64,000 nucleotides of DNA from Rhodanobacteraceae bacterium (GTDB lineage: Bacteria > Pseudomonadota > Gammaproteobacteria > Xanthomonadales > SZUA-5), in contig JADJPR010000016.1 in NCBI GenBank assembly GCA_016713135.1, positions 124,001 through 188,000 on the forward strand, read 5' to 3'. The position numbers were made by a program, and so were the translations under genes. Shown here one piece after another: positions 27,311 through 40,062 of this stretch. The first letter of the stretch is position 1; each line of letters opens with the position of its first letter. A model generated the notes under the pieces. That model worked only from the letters and a program-made list of their open reading frames with translations. It had not been told where the DNA came from and ran no database searches.

Positions 27311-27793
27311 ATGAACAGCATCCGGATCGATCGCGGTTTCACCCTGATCGAGTTGATGATCGTGGTGGCCATCATTGCCATCCTGGCGGCGATCGCGCTC
27401 CCCGCATACCAGGACTACACGATACGTTCCCAGGTCAGCGAGGGGACTATCGTCTCCGGCGGACTGCGCATCGCAGTGCGCGACTTCTATTCCGACCGCG
27501 GCAGCTGGCCGACCAACAACGCGTCCATCGGTATCACCGGTACGGTCTCCGGAACCTACGTCCAGTCGGTCATTCTGAATACCGGCGTGCTTGTCGTGAC
27601 CTTCGGCAACAACGCCAACAGCCGGATCCAGGGCTCGACCCTCGGGGTGGCTGCCGCGGTCAATTCGAACGGCGACGTGGCCTGGGTGTGCGGAAACCGC
27701 GCGGCGCCCTCGGGCTTCACCGAAGCCGGGGCGGGCGCGGCGGCGGCGACAGGAATCGATCCGAAATTCCTGCCTTCGAACTGCCGCCTGTAA
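27311..27793 (+). CDS. pilA: Type IV major pilin-like protein PilA, second copy
   Basis: The 160-residue prepilin has a short basic leader (MNSIRIDRG), then FTLIELMIVVAIIAILAAIA, with cleavage by PilD expected after Gly 9. The globular part parallels the first copy (DRGSWPTNNASIGITGTVSGTY, FGNNAN, NGDVAWVCGNRAAPSGFTEAG) and ends SNCRL; its two cysteines should form the disulphide loop. The start follows GGGAGG with good spacing. It has its own sigma-54 promoter and is followed by a GT-C-type membrane protein. Pilin subunits polymerise into the pilus used for twitching, adhesion and DNA uptake. Which copy is major cannot be told from sequence, but this is the intact one. Confidence 0.93.
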   Translation: MNSIRIDRGFTLIELMIVVAIIAILAAIALPAYQDYTIRSQVSEGTIVSGGLRIAVRDFYSDRGSWPTNNASIGITGTVSGTYVQSVILNTGVLVVTFGNNANSRIQGSTLGVAAAVNSNGDVAWVCGNRAAPSGFTEAGAGAAAATGIDPKFLPSNCRL

Positions 27794-27913
27794 TCGGGGC
27801 GCAGCGCAGGGGCGCTCGCGCTGCCTGCCCGGTCGCCGTATGCTCGGCAGAGTCAGTCAGCCCAGTCGGCCGGGCATACTGGACGCCACGGCCCCCGGAT
27901 CGCCCCCTTGCCC

Positions 27914-29833
27914 ATGCTCAACCCCCTGCGCCGCGCGACGCTGCTGTTCCTCGCGGGGCTGACGCTGGCCTTCCTGGTCTACCTCCCCGGGCTGCACGGC
28001 GGATGGGTTTACGACGACTTCGCCTTCATCGTCTCCAATCCCGCCGTCCACGTTGAATCGCTGAGGCTGTCCGAGTGGGCCGCAGCCGCCAATTCGTTTC
28101 CAGCCGCGCACCAGGGACGCTGGCTCGGGATGCTGAGCTTTGCCGGCAACCACTACCTCGGTGGCCTCGAACCCTGGGGTTACAAGCTGGCCAACCTGCT
28201 GATCCACCTGCTGAATGGCTGCCTGGTGGCGTTGGTCCTGGACGCCTTGCTGGCACTTCGGCGCGAGGTCCAGCCAGGTGCGCAGGGAACCGCAGCGAGC
28301 GACCGGATCCACGCGGTGCTGATCGCGATCGCGTGGATGCTGCTGCCGGTCAACCTCACCGCAGTGCTGTATGTGGGGCAGCGACTGGAATCGCTGTGCA
28401 ATACCTTCGTCCTGCTCGGGTTGCTGCTGTACGTCCGCGTGCGTGCCCGCGACTGGCGGGGCGCGGCAGGTGGCCTGCGCCTGCTCCCGGCGCTCGGCGC
28501 GTGCACGCTGCTGGGGGTCCTGGTCAAGGAATCGGCGGTGCTGCTGCCGCTGTATGCCGCGTGCATCGAGGTCGTGCTGCTGCAATGGCGCCGGCGGGAC
28601 GGCGACTGGAGCCGCCCGGCGCTGGCCACCCTCGGCGCGACGCTGGTCGTGCCGCTGATCGCCGGCCTGATCTGGCTGGCTACATGGGTCGGCACCGAGC
28701 GCGCCTACAGCCGCAGCTATGACACGGTCGAGCGCCTGCTGACCCAGGGACGCGTTTTGATCGACTACGTGCACTGGACCCTGCTGCCCAACCTGAGCCG
28801 CTTGACCCTGTATCACGACGATGTCGTGGTTTCCCGGGACCTGTGGACGCCGGCCACCACCCTGCCATCCTGGCTCACGATTCTGGTCCTGATTGCCGCA
28901 GCCGTGCGGGTGCGTCGCAGCCGGCCGCTGTTTGCGCTCGGCGTGCTGCTGTTCTTCGCCGGGCATGCGCTAACGTCCACGGTCATTCCGCTCATGCTCG
29001 CGTTCGAGCATCGCAACTATTTCCCGTCGATCGGCTTGTTGCTGGCGCTCGCTTCAGTGATCGGACTGGAAACGCGGCTTCTGCAGCTGCGCATGCAATG
29101 GGTGGTGTACGCGGGGTTCCTGCTGCTGTACGTCGGCACCACCCAGCTGCGCGCGCTGGAATGGAGCCACCCGCTGCGGTTGGCCGCCAGCGAGGCGGCG
29201 AAGCGACCGGATTCGGTGGATGCGCAGTATGGCTATGTACGCACGCTCATCCGTGCAGCCGGTGGCGACCCTCGTTCGGAGTTGATCGACACCGCAATTC
29301 AGCTGCTGCGAGGCAAGCGCGGCATGCCGGGTTCCGGGTTGTTGTTCGAGCACGCCCTGGTCGTGCTGCTGGCCAAACGCGGTGCGCCCGAGGAGCCGGA
29401 GCTGTGGGCCGCGATGCGTACCACCGCGCTGGCGCACCCGCCGCGCGCGAGCGACGTCTCGGCCATCGCTACGCTCTACGACTGCATGCTTCGGCAAGAA
29501 TGTCCGCAACGCTTCGACGAACTGCGCGGCGTGCTCGAGGCGATCCTCACCCATCCCAATGCCGAGGCCAATCTCCACTCCATCCATGGGCTCCTGCTTG
29601 CGCGCCAGCGTGACCTCGCGGGTGCGCGCGCCGCGTTCGCGCGCGCGCTGACGCTGGCGCCGCGGAACCCGGACTTGCGCGCCAAGTACGTGCACATGCT
29701 GATCGAGGCCGGCGACGCCACTGCGGCGCGGGCGGAACTTGACGCGCTGCGCCGGCTTGGCGCCTTCGGCAGCGTGGATCACCTGGTCGGACCCCTGCAG
29801 GGCCGGCTGGATCGGCTCGAAGCGCGGCCCTGA
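27914..29833 (+). CDS. Multi-pass membrane protein of GT-C/TMTC type with C-terminal TPR
   Basis: About 639 residues. An N-terminal membrane segment (LLFLAGLTLAFLVYLPGL) leads into the periplasmic motif GGWVYDDFAF, an acidic pair placed like the catalytic Asp motif of GT-C enzymes. Many hydrophobic segments follow up to about residue 410, then a soluble C-terminal part with TPR-like helices (LARQRDLAGARAAFARALTL). This is the layout of TMTC and related O-glycosyltransferases. It lies directly behind pilA with no clear terminator between, so pilin glycosylation is the attractive guess, but no acceptor evidence is visible. ATG 27914 was preferred to the TTG two codons earlier. Confidence 0.65.
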   Translation: MLNPLRRATLLFLAGLTLAFLVYLPGLHGGWVYDDFAFIVSNPAVHVESLRLSEWAAAANSFPAAHQGRWLGMLSFAGNHYLGGLEPWGYKLANLLIHLLNGCLVALVLDALLALRREVQPGAQGTAASDRIHAVLIAIAWMLLPVNLTAVLYVGQRLESLCNTFVLLGLLLYVRVRARDWRGAAGGLRLLPALGACTLLGVLVKESAVLLPLYAACIEVVLLQWRRRDGDWSRPALATLGATLVVPLIAGLIWLATWVGTERAYSRSYDTVERLLTQGRVLIDYVHWTLLPNLSRLTLYHDDVVVSRDLWTPATTLPSWLTILVLIAAAVRVRRSRPLFALGVLLFFAGHALTSTVIPLMLAFEHRNYFPSIGLLLALASVIGLETRLLQLRMQWVVYAGFLLLYVGTTQLRALEWSHPLRLAASEAAKRPDSVDAQYGYVRTLIRAAGGDPRSELIDTAIQLLRGKRGMPGSGLLFEHALVVLLAKRGAPEEPELWAAMRTTALAHPPRASDVSAIATLYDCMLRQECPQRFDELRGVLEAILTHPNAEANLHSIHGLLLARQRDLAGARAAFARALTLAPRNPDLRAKYVHMLIEAGDATAARAELDALRRLGAFGSVDHLVGPLQGRLDRLEARP

Positions 29834-29867
29834 GCGGGCGGGACGGGCGCGCCCCGCGGGCCTTACC

Positions 29868-31256
<1,389 letters not shown>

Positions 31257-31289
31257 GGGCGAGCTCCGGGGCCGTCGGGGGAGGATAGC

Positions 31290-31432
31290 GGTTGGGGATC
31301 AGCAACTAGAAATCAGCAATTGGCGATTGGGGCGCATCGACGAGGTCTACTGTCGCGAAAAGGTGCTCGGCCGACGACGGATCCGACCAAGCGCGCCCCA
31401 ATCGCCGGTCGCCAACAGCCAATGGCTGCTCT
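31290..31432. repeat. Inverted word repeat between pilS and pilR
   Basis: Words such as ATCAGCAATTGGCGATTGG on the left are answered by CCCCAATCGCC and CCAACAGCC words on the right. GGCGATTGGGGCGC at 31322-31335 has a perfect 14-base complement at 31392-31406. It fills the spacer of a two-gene regulatory operon. Confidence 0.75.
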
Positions 31433-33060
31433 CAGGCCAGATCCCGCTGCGGCACCGCCAGCTGGATGCGGAAGCAGCTGCCGCCACCCGGCACATTCAC
31501 GTACTCGATGCTGCCCTGGTTGGCGCCAAGCAACTGCTTGCAGATGTACAGGCCGAGCCCGGTGCCGTCGGCGCGGGTGGTGAAGAAAGGTTCGAACAGC
31601 TGGCGCTGGTGCGGCGCCGGGATGCCGGGGCCCCGATCGATGATTTCCACCAGAGCGCCCTGGGTGGGATTGGGCTGGCGGATGCGCAAGGTGATGTCGG
31701 CCGGCTGGTCGGGCTGGCGCCCGTAGCGGATCGCGTTGCGCAGCAGGTTCCACACCGCCTGGGTGAGCTGCGAAGGGTCCACTAGCGCGCGCGCGTCGCG
31801 GTTGTCGACCACCAGCCGCAGTTGGTCCTGGCCCAGCGGCTGGGCCTGCTTGAAGTCGGTGACCAGGCCATGACCCCAGGAGGCGAGGTTGATGCACTCG
31901 GGGCGCGAGCGTTCGCGCCGCGACAGTTGCAGCACGTTCTCGACGATGCCGTTCACCCGCCCGCAGTGGTTCATGATGATCTCGATCAGGCGCCGGTCGG
32001 CGTCCGGCATCTCCTCCGACTCCGCGAGCAACTGCGCGGCGTGGCTGATCGCCGCGAGCGGATTGCGCACCTCGTGCGCGATGCTCGCGGACAGGCGCCC
32101 GAGCGAGGCGAGCGTCAGCTCCTCGGCGCGCCGGTAGACCATGCTCTCGTCTTCCAGGAAGCACAGCGTGGCGGCATCGTCCTCGCCGCCCAGGCGGGTG
32201 AAGCGCGGCACCACCGCGGGCACGCCCTGGGCGATCTGGATCGGCACGTTGTTGTGCTTGCCGGTGGTCAGCCAGTAGCGCCAGCGGTCGTACAGATCGG
32301 GCGAAAGCCTGCGCACATCGTGCTCGGTGTGCGGCGGCGTGCCGAGCAGGTACCAGCCGGATTCGTTGAAGCGACGCACGTGACCGTCGCCGTCGAGCAC
32401 CAGGATCCCGGTGCGCATGCGCTGAATGATCAGTTCGTTGATCTGCGCCAGATTGGCGATATCGACGCCCTGGCGTTCGACCATTTCCTGGCTTTCGCGG
32501 GTCAGCCGCGCCAGCCAGTAGAAAATCGCCACCGTCAGGAAGAAAGCGGTGCCCAGCAGCGCCGCCTGCGCGAGGTTGCGATCGGTGGTGCGCTCAAGGC
32601 CGATCGAATAGATCGACTCGGACAGCAGCGTGACCGTTGCGATTGCCGCCGCGAGCAAGGCCAGGCGTCCCGGCAGCAGCAGCGCCGACATCGCCACCGT
32701 GATCAGCAGCAGCACACCGACGCCGCTGGACAGGCCGCCGAAGACGAACAGCAGCAGTCCGCCCATGACCAGATCGAAGCCGACGCCGATCAGGGTCAAT
32801 GTGGTCACGCCGAAACGCCGGGCCTCGCTCGCGGTGAACACCGCCGCCGCCGCCAGCGCATACAGCAATACTGCGACCTGGCCGCTGGTCAGCAGCGGCC
32901 CGCCAATATCGAAATAGCGCTTGCCGAGGCTCGACAGCAGCAGCAATCCGAACACCGCCGCGACCAGCACCCGGTAAAGGTTGAACAGGCGCAGTTCGTA
33001 CCAGCGGAGAGCCTCCGATGGCGCCGGCGAGTCGCTGCGGTTGCTGCTGGAAAGGCGCAT
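31432..33060 (-). CDS. pilS: Sensor histidine kinase PilS
   Basis: About 542 residues from ATG 33060 (MRLSSSNRSDSPAPSEALRW); upstream in-frame codons lack conservation. The N-terminal third holds about six hydrophobic segments. A PAS-like region follows (RMRTGILVLDGDGHVRRFNESG), then the phospho-acceptor helix IAHEVRNPLAAISH and an HATPase domain with DRGPGIP and GTGLGLYICKQLL. PilS senses pilin levels in the inner membrane in other species and phosphorylates PilR. Gene order pilS-pilR with sucC divergently upstream matches Xanthomonas and Xylella as I recall them. Confidence 0.93.
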   Translation of the reverse strand: MRLSSSNRSDSPAPSEALRWYELRLFNLYRVLVAAVFGLLLLSSLGKRYFDIGGPLLTSGQVAVLLYALAAAAVFTASEARRFGVTTLTLIGVGFDLVMGGLLLFVFGGLSSGVGVLLLITVAMSALLLPGRLALLAAAIATVTLLSESIYSIGLERTTDRNLAQAALLGTAFFLTVAIFYWLARLTRESQEMVERQGVDIANLAQINELIIQRMRTGILVLDGDGHVRRFNESGWYLLGTPPHTEHDVRRLSPDLYDRWRYWLTTGKHNNVPIQIAQGVPAVVPRFTRLGGEDDAATLCFLEDESMVYRRAEELTLASLGRLSASIAHEVRNPLAAISHAAQLLAESEEMPDADRRLIEIIMNHCGRVNGIVENVLQLSRRERSRPECINLASWGHGLVTDFKQAQPLGQDQLRLVVDNRDARALVDPSQLTQAVWNLLRNAIRYGRQPDQPADITLRIRQPNPTQGALVEIIDRGPGIPAPHQRQLFEPFFTTRADGTGLGLYICKQLLGANQGSIEYVNVPGGGSCFRIQLAVPQRDLA

Positions 33061-33300
33061 CCGGACGGCGTTTGGGAGGATGTCAAGCCGACTATAGCAT
33101 CGCGGTTTTGCCGCGCAGATTCCGCCCCGTGCAGGCATGCTCGCAACCGCGCATGCCAATGGGCTGAACGCGGTGGTGCCGCGCGCTAAATTTCCACTTG
33201 GCGCGGCGCAGTGCTTTCATCACAATACGCGCCAATTTTGCGCAGGGCACGCGCATCTCACAACGACAACGCCCACGCGAGCTTTCGATCAGGAGACAGG

Positions 33301-34464
<1,164 letters not shown>

Positions 34465-34488
34465 TCACAAGGACGTCGAGGAGCAGTC

Positions 34489-35892
34489 ATGGCAGTTTTG
34501 GTCAACAAGAAGACGCGGGTGATCTGTCAGGGATTCACCGGCACGCAGGGCACCTTCCACTCCGAGCAGGCGCTCGACTACGGCACCAAGCTGGTCGGCG
34601 GCGTGACCCCGGGCAAGGCCGGCAAGGACCACATCGGCCTGCCGGTGTTCAACACCGTGCAGGACGCGGTCGAGGAGACCGGCGCCGAGGCGAGCATGAT
34701 CTTCGTGCCGCCGCCGTTCGCGGCCGACGCGATCCTGGAAGCCGCGGATGCCGGCATCAAGGTCATCGTGGCGATCACCGAGGGCATCCCGGTGCTCGAC
34801 ATGCTGCGCGTCAAGCACGTGCTCAGCACCTACTACCCCGGGACCTACCTGATCGGCCCCAACTGCCCGGGCATCATCACCCCGGGCGAGTGCAAGATCG
34901 GCATCATGCCGGGCTTCATCCACAAGCCCGGCAAGGTCGGCATCGTGTCGCGTTCCGGCACCCTGACCTATGAAGCCGTGTACCAGACGACCAAGGTCGG
35001 CCTGGGTCAGAGCACCTGCATCGGCATCGGTGGCGATCCGATCCAGGGCATGAACTTCGTCGACTGCCTGCGTCTGTTCCAGGACGATCCGCAGACCGAG
35101 GCCATCATCATGGTCGGCGAGATCGGTGGTAGTGCAGAAGAAGAAGCCGCGGAGTTCATCGCGGAATACGTGACCAAACCCGTGGTTGCCTACATTGCCG
35201 GTGTGGCTGCGCCGGCTGGCAAACGCATGGGTCACGCTGGCGCCATCATCGCCGGCGGCAAGGGCACGGCAGCAGCCAAGTTCGAAGCGCTGGACCGCGC
35301 CGGAGTGACGACGGTGCGTTCCCCCACGGAATTGGGAGAAGCGATCCAGAAGCGCCTGTCCGGCGCCAAACCAAAATCGTCATCCACGAAGGGGAGTGCC
35401 ATCATGAAGACTGAAACCGTGACGCAAGACGTGCCGGCGGCGGCTGCCGCTCCGGCGAAGAAGGCTGCACCGGCGAAGAAGGCCGCAGCGAAGCCCGCAG
35501 CCAAGAAGGCTCCGGCTGCCAAGGCGGCTCCGGCCAAGAAGGCCGCGGCTCCGAAGGCCGCCGCTCCGGCGAAGAAGGCTGCGCCCGCCAAGGCCGCTCC
35601 GGCCAAGGCTGCGCCGGCCAAGAAGGCTGCGGCTCCGAAGGCTGCCGCCCCGGCGAAGAAGGCTGCGCCCGCCAAGGCCGCTCCGGCCAAGGCTGCGCCG
35701 GCGAAGAAGGTAGCGGCTCCGAAGGCTGCCGCCCCGGCGAAGAAGGCTGCGCCGGCCAAGGCCGCTGCTCCGGCCAAGGCCGCTCCGGCGAAGAAGGCCG
35801 CGGCTCCGAAGGCTGCCGCTCCGGCCAAGAAGGCTGCACCTGCCAAGGCTGCTCCGGCTGCCAAGAAGCCCGCCGCGAAGAAGGGCAAGTAA
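34489..35892 (+). CDS. sucD: Succinate-CoA ligase alpha subunit fused in frame to a histone-like KAAP tail
   Basis: Residues 1-290 are an ordinary SucD: the CoA-binding region GFTGTQGTFHSEQAL, NCPGIITPG and the phospho-histidine His 249 in RMGHAGAI. SucD proteins normally stop at about 290-300 residues. Here no stop follows RLSGAKPKSSSTKGSAI, and the frame runs on into 162 residues of Lys-Ala-Pro repeats, giving 467 residues. The join contains a second start (ATG 35404) with its own GGGGAG site, so the tail may be made mainly as a separate protein, with or without the fusion. The base quality of the join cannot be judged here; a lost stop through one substitution would also explain it. Confidence 0.9.
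   Translation: MAVLVNKKTRVICQGFTGTQGTFHSEQALDYGTKLVGGVTPGKAGKDHIGLPVFNTVQDAVEETGAEASMIFVPPPFAADAILEAADAGIKVIVAITEGIPVLDMLRVKHVLSTYYPGTYLIGPNCPGIITPGECKIGIMPGFIHKPGKVGIVSRSGTLTYEAVYQTTKVGLGQSTCIGIGGDPIQGMNFVDCLRLFQDDPQTEAIIMVGEIGGSAEEEAAEFIAEYVTKPVVAYIAGVAAPAGKRMGHAGAIIAGGKGTAAAKFEALDRAGVTTVRSPTELGEAIQKRLSGAKPKSSSTKGSAIMKTETVTQDVPAAAAAPAKKAAPAKKAAAKPAAKKAPAAKAAPAKKAAAPKAAAPAKKAAPAKAAPAKAAPAKKAAAPKAAAPAKKAAPAKAAPAKAAPAKKVAAPKAAAPAKKAAPAKAAAPAKAAPAKKAAAPKAAAPAKKAAPAKAAPAAKKPAAKKGK
35404..35892 (+). CDS. Histone H1-like / AlgP-like Lys-Ala-Pro repeat protein (internal start)
   Basis: From MKTETVTQDVPAAAAAPAKK this 162-residue product consists of about four copies of a 28-residue unit built from AAAPKAAAPAKK and AAPAKAAPAK blocks, ending AAKKPAAKKGK. 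The composition is almost only Ala, Lys and Pro. Such proteins resemble eukaryotic H1 tails, AlgP of Pseudomonas and HctB, and bind DNA through charge. A strong GGGGAG lies eight bases before the ATG. The reading frame is that of sucD, so the sequence may be the C-terminal part of that protein as well. A terminator follows at 35934. Confidence 0.65.
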   Translation: MKTETVTQDVPAAAAAPAKKAAPAKKAAAKPAAKKAPAAKAAPAKKAAAPKAAAPAKKAAPAKAAPAKAAPAKKAAAPKAAAPAKKAAPAKAAPAKAAPAKKVAAPKAAAPAKKAAPAKAAAPAKAAPAKKAAAPKAAAPAKKAAPAKAAPAAKKPAAKKGK

Positions 35893-35933
35893 GCGTGCCG
35901 AGCGCCGGCTTGCCGGCGCCACGGACCTGATTC

Positions 35934-35961
35934 GGGGCGGCGGCATTCGCCGCCCCCTTTT
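35934..35961 (+). terminator. Terminator of the sucCD transcript
   Basis: GGGGCGGCG pairs with CGCCGCCCC around a short GCATT-type loop, followed by CTTTTC. It lies 42 bp past the end of the KAAP tail. Confidence 0.8.
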
Positions 35962-36003
35962 CGGTCCGCCCCGTTTCATCGCATTCCGCTGCCAGGGAAA
36001 GCC

Positions 36004-37617
<1,614 letters not shown>

Positions 37618-37785
37618 GCACATCGTCATCACATCGTGGCGACTGCAACCACCGGCGTATCCGGCGCAGCGGGCTGAGGTCGCGGTCGCGCAGCGCGGTC
37701 GTCCACCGGGACGGCAGGACTGGATGTGCGTCCTGTGCCGGGCTTGGCGCCATACTCCGGCATCGATCCTGTCGTCCCAAAGCTC

Positions 37786-39045
37786 ATGAAAAGCGCCCTG
37801 TTCGTCGACTTCGACAATGTCTACACCCAGCTGCGCGACCTGCAGCCGGACGCCGCGGAGCGCTTCGCGCGCTATCCCTCCGAATGGATCCGCTGGCTGG
37901 TGGAGTCGCTTGGCATCCCCGAGGGGCACGATCCGGGCGCGCGCCGGCGCCTGCTGGTACGGCGCTGCTACCTCAACCCGAGCTGGTACCAGAACTACCG
38001 CTCGTCCTTCCTGCGCGCGGGCTTCGAGATTGTCGACTGCCCGCCGGTGACCAGCCAGGGCAAGACCAGCACCGACATCCACATGGTGCTGGACATCATC
38101 GAGCTGCTGCAGCACGAGACCCGCTACGACGAGTTCATCGTGCTCTCCGCCGACGCCGATTTCTCGCCGGTGCTACGCAAGCTGCGTCGCTATGACCGGC
38201 GCACCTCGGTGCTGGCGATCGGCTTTCCGTCGGCGGCCTACCAGGCCAGCGCCGACCTGCTGATCGACGAGCGCCTGTTCGTCGAGAAGGCGCTCGGCCT
38301 GCCGCTGGAAGCGGAAGCAGAGGAAGTGCTGCCGGCGCCGGCCGCGGCGGCAGCGGCACCCGCCGCACTACGCCTGACGCCCGAGCAGCGCAGCGAAATC
38401 GCGCATTCGATCGAACTGGCGCTGGCGCAGTCGCCCACCCCGGTGGCCGCCGGACTGCTGGCCTCGCGCCTGCGCCAGGCCTATGGTGCGGCGCTCGCCA
38501 ACTGGGACGGCCACGAGGCCTTCCGCCCCTTCTTCCACTCGCTGAAGCTGGATCACCTGGTGTGGCTCAGCGGGTCCGGCGGGCGCATCGCCGACCCTGC
38601 CCGGCATTCGCTGGAGGCACCGGCACTGGCTGCCGACGATGCCGACTGGAGCGGCCACGAGGTGCTGCTGCCGGTCGCCCGCGAAGTGGCGCAGCTGACC
38701 GGCGCGCCGCTGTGGTCGCCACCGACCGCGCGCGCGGTGCTCGAATCGCTCGCGGAAGACCTCGCGCAGCATGCCTTCGACCTATCGGCCACCGCGGCGC
38801 GCGTGCGCGATGCCTGCGCTGCGCGCAACCCGGGCATCGAGGTCAGCATGCGCGACGTGGTGTTCACCCTGCGCGGCATGCAGTTCAACGGGCACGCCTT
38901 CGGCCGCGGCATGGACGACGCCGGCACCCTCGCCGGGCGCCTTTGCAACCAGGTGCTGTTCCTGTGCCAGCGCGAAGGCATGCTGGTGGACGACGACCGA
39001 CGCGCCCAGGTGCGCCAGTGGCTCGGCGGAGATCTGCTGGGATAG
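37786..39045 (+). CDS. NYN-domain protein with OST-HTH/LOTUS domain
   Basis: 419 residues. The N-terminal NYN (PIN-like) domain starts MKSALFVDFDNVYTQL and has the acidic residues of the nuclease fold again at LSADADFSPVLRKL. Residues about 200-270 (LRLTPEQRSEIAHSIELAL to GGRIADPA) look like a winged-helix LOTUS/OST-HTH domain, and a further helical segment near 300-400 may be a second. NYN-LOTUS proteins are thought to act on RNA, the LOTUS part recognising structured or G-rich RNA. Catalytic activity is likely from the Asp pattern but not proven. The ATG at 37786 coincides with the start of conservation. Confidence 0.85.
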   Translation: MKSALFVDFDNVYTQLRDLQPDAAERFARYPSEWIRWLVESLGIPEGHDPGARRRLLVRRCYLNPSWYQNYRSSFLRAGFEIVDCPPVTSQGKTSTDIHMVLDIIELLQHETRYDEFIVLSADADFSPVLRKLRRYDRRTSVLAIGFPSAAYQASADLLIDERLFVEKALGLPLEAEAEEVLPAPAAAAAAPAALRLTPEQRSEIAHSIELALAQSPTPVAAGLLASRLRQAYGAALANWDGHEAFRPFFHSLKLDHLVWLSGSGGRIADPARHSLEAPALAADDADWSGHEVLLPVAREVAQLTGAPLWSPPTARAVLESLAEDLAQHAFDLSATAARVRDACAARNPGIEVSMRDVVFTLRGMQFNGHAFGRGMDDAGTLAGRLCNQVLFLCQREGMLVDDDRRAQVRQWLGGDLLG

Positions 39046-39369
39046 CGCGGCGGGCGTGCTTTCTGGGCGTCGTGCTGGTCGACAGCGCCGGCGACGACTG
39101 GGAGCAGGCCACCATGGGCCATGACATCCTGAAGCGCTTGGCGCTTGACTACAGCCAACTCACGACCGACGTCGCCTGAGTTGGCAACAGCGCAGTCGGT
39201 CCTGGTCGCGCAGCGACGCACGTGCTCGCTCGATGCTGGCGATCAAGCGAAGGCGGCCCGCATGATCAACGTGCATCATTGCATCCACAGCCCCCATGAT
39301 CCTTGGGGTGCGCACGGCGAGCCCTCAACAACATCGGGTTCCACACAAACATCGCCTGGAGGGCTGGTC
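39046..39369. other. Spacer with no supported gene
   Basis: The 324 bp between the NYN protein and the DUF4124 protein hold a short open stretch (ACFLGVVLVDSAGDDWEQAT, 39050-39178) without start signal or known family. I see no RNA gene or terminator. It may be decayed coding sequence. Confidence 0.4.
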
Positions 39370-39852
39370 ATGGTTCGCCTTGCAATGCAGATGATCACGC
39401 TGCTGCTGATGCCATTGCTGGCGTTTTCGCTGTCGGCGCAGGAGGTCTACAAATGGACCGACGACCAGGGCGTCGTCCATTTCAGCGATCGCAAGCCCGC
39501 CGACGCACCCGCACACACCGTGCAACTCGAAGCTGCGCCGGCCACGGCCAGCGCGAGCGCCGCCCCGGCGCCCGTCCAGAGTGCGCCGGACGAACCTGCC
39601 GCGACGCGCAAGCGCCCGCTCAACATCACGATGTACTCGACGGCTGATTGCGGCTACTGCAAGCGGGCGCGCAACTATTTCGCCACGCGCAAGCTGCGTT
39701 ATGTCGAACGCGACATCGGCAACCCGCAGAACCATGCCCAGTGGACACGCCTGGGAGGCCGCGCCGTTCCCCTGTTCGTCATCAACGGCCAGGTGAGCAG
39801 CGGGTTCAACGCCGACGGCATGACCCAGCAATTGCGCCGCTTCGGCTGGTAA
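39370..39852 (+). CDS. Secreted DUF4124-glutaredoxin fusion
   Basis: 160 residues. The signal peptide (MVRLAMQMITLLLMPLLAFS) is followed by a DUF4124 motif EVYKWTDDQGVVHFSDRKP, an Ala/Pro linker and a glutaredoxin domain with CGYC at 94-97 and a cis-proline loop in GRAVPLFVING. DUF4124 segments mark periplasmic proteins in gammaproteobacteria. A CxxC glutaredoxin exported to the periplasm may work as a disulphide reductase or isomerase rather than with glutathione. Start ATG 39370 was chosen because it creates the signal peptide and follows CTGGAGGG. No operon partner is visible. Confidence 0.88.
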   Translation: MVRLAMQMITLLLMPLLAFSLSAQEVYKWTDDQGVVHFSDRKPADAPAHTVQLEAAPATASASAAPAPVQSAPDEPAATRKRPLNITMYSTADCGYCKRARNYFATRKLRYVERDIGNPQNHAQWTRLGGRAVPLFVINGQVSSGFNADGMTQQLRRFGW

Positions 39853-40062
39853 GGCGCCGGAGCCTTCTCGCACGACAGCGCGGAGTTGGTGCGAGTGCAG
39901 CCGGTCTGCAGCACCATGTCGCTCGCAGATCCGGTCGCGCAACTCAAGCGGTGTCTGCGTCGATCGCCAACTGCCGTCCGGGCGCGGCTTTCGGTCGCCG
40001 CGCGGACTGCGCATTCACTGCGCCGTTACGCGGCTCGCGTCGCTCAGCAGCAATCCGCCTGG

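Noticed and set aside
35232..35888. Minus-strand Ala/Gly/Phe-rich membrane-like protein
   Set aside because: It is the exact complement of the Lys-Ala-Pro repeat region; its hydrophobic repeats are a by-product of GCC/AAG codons on the plus strand.
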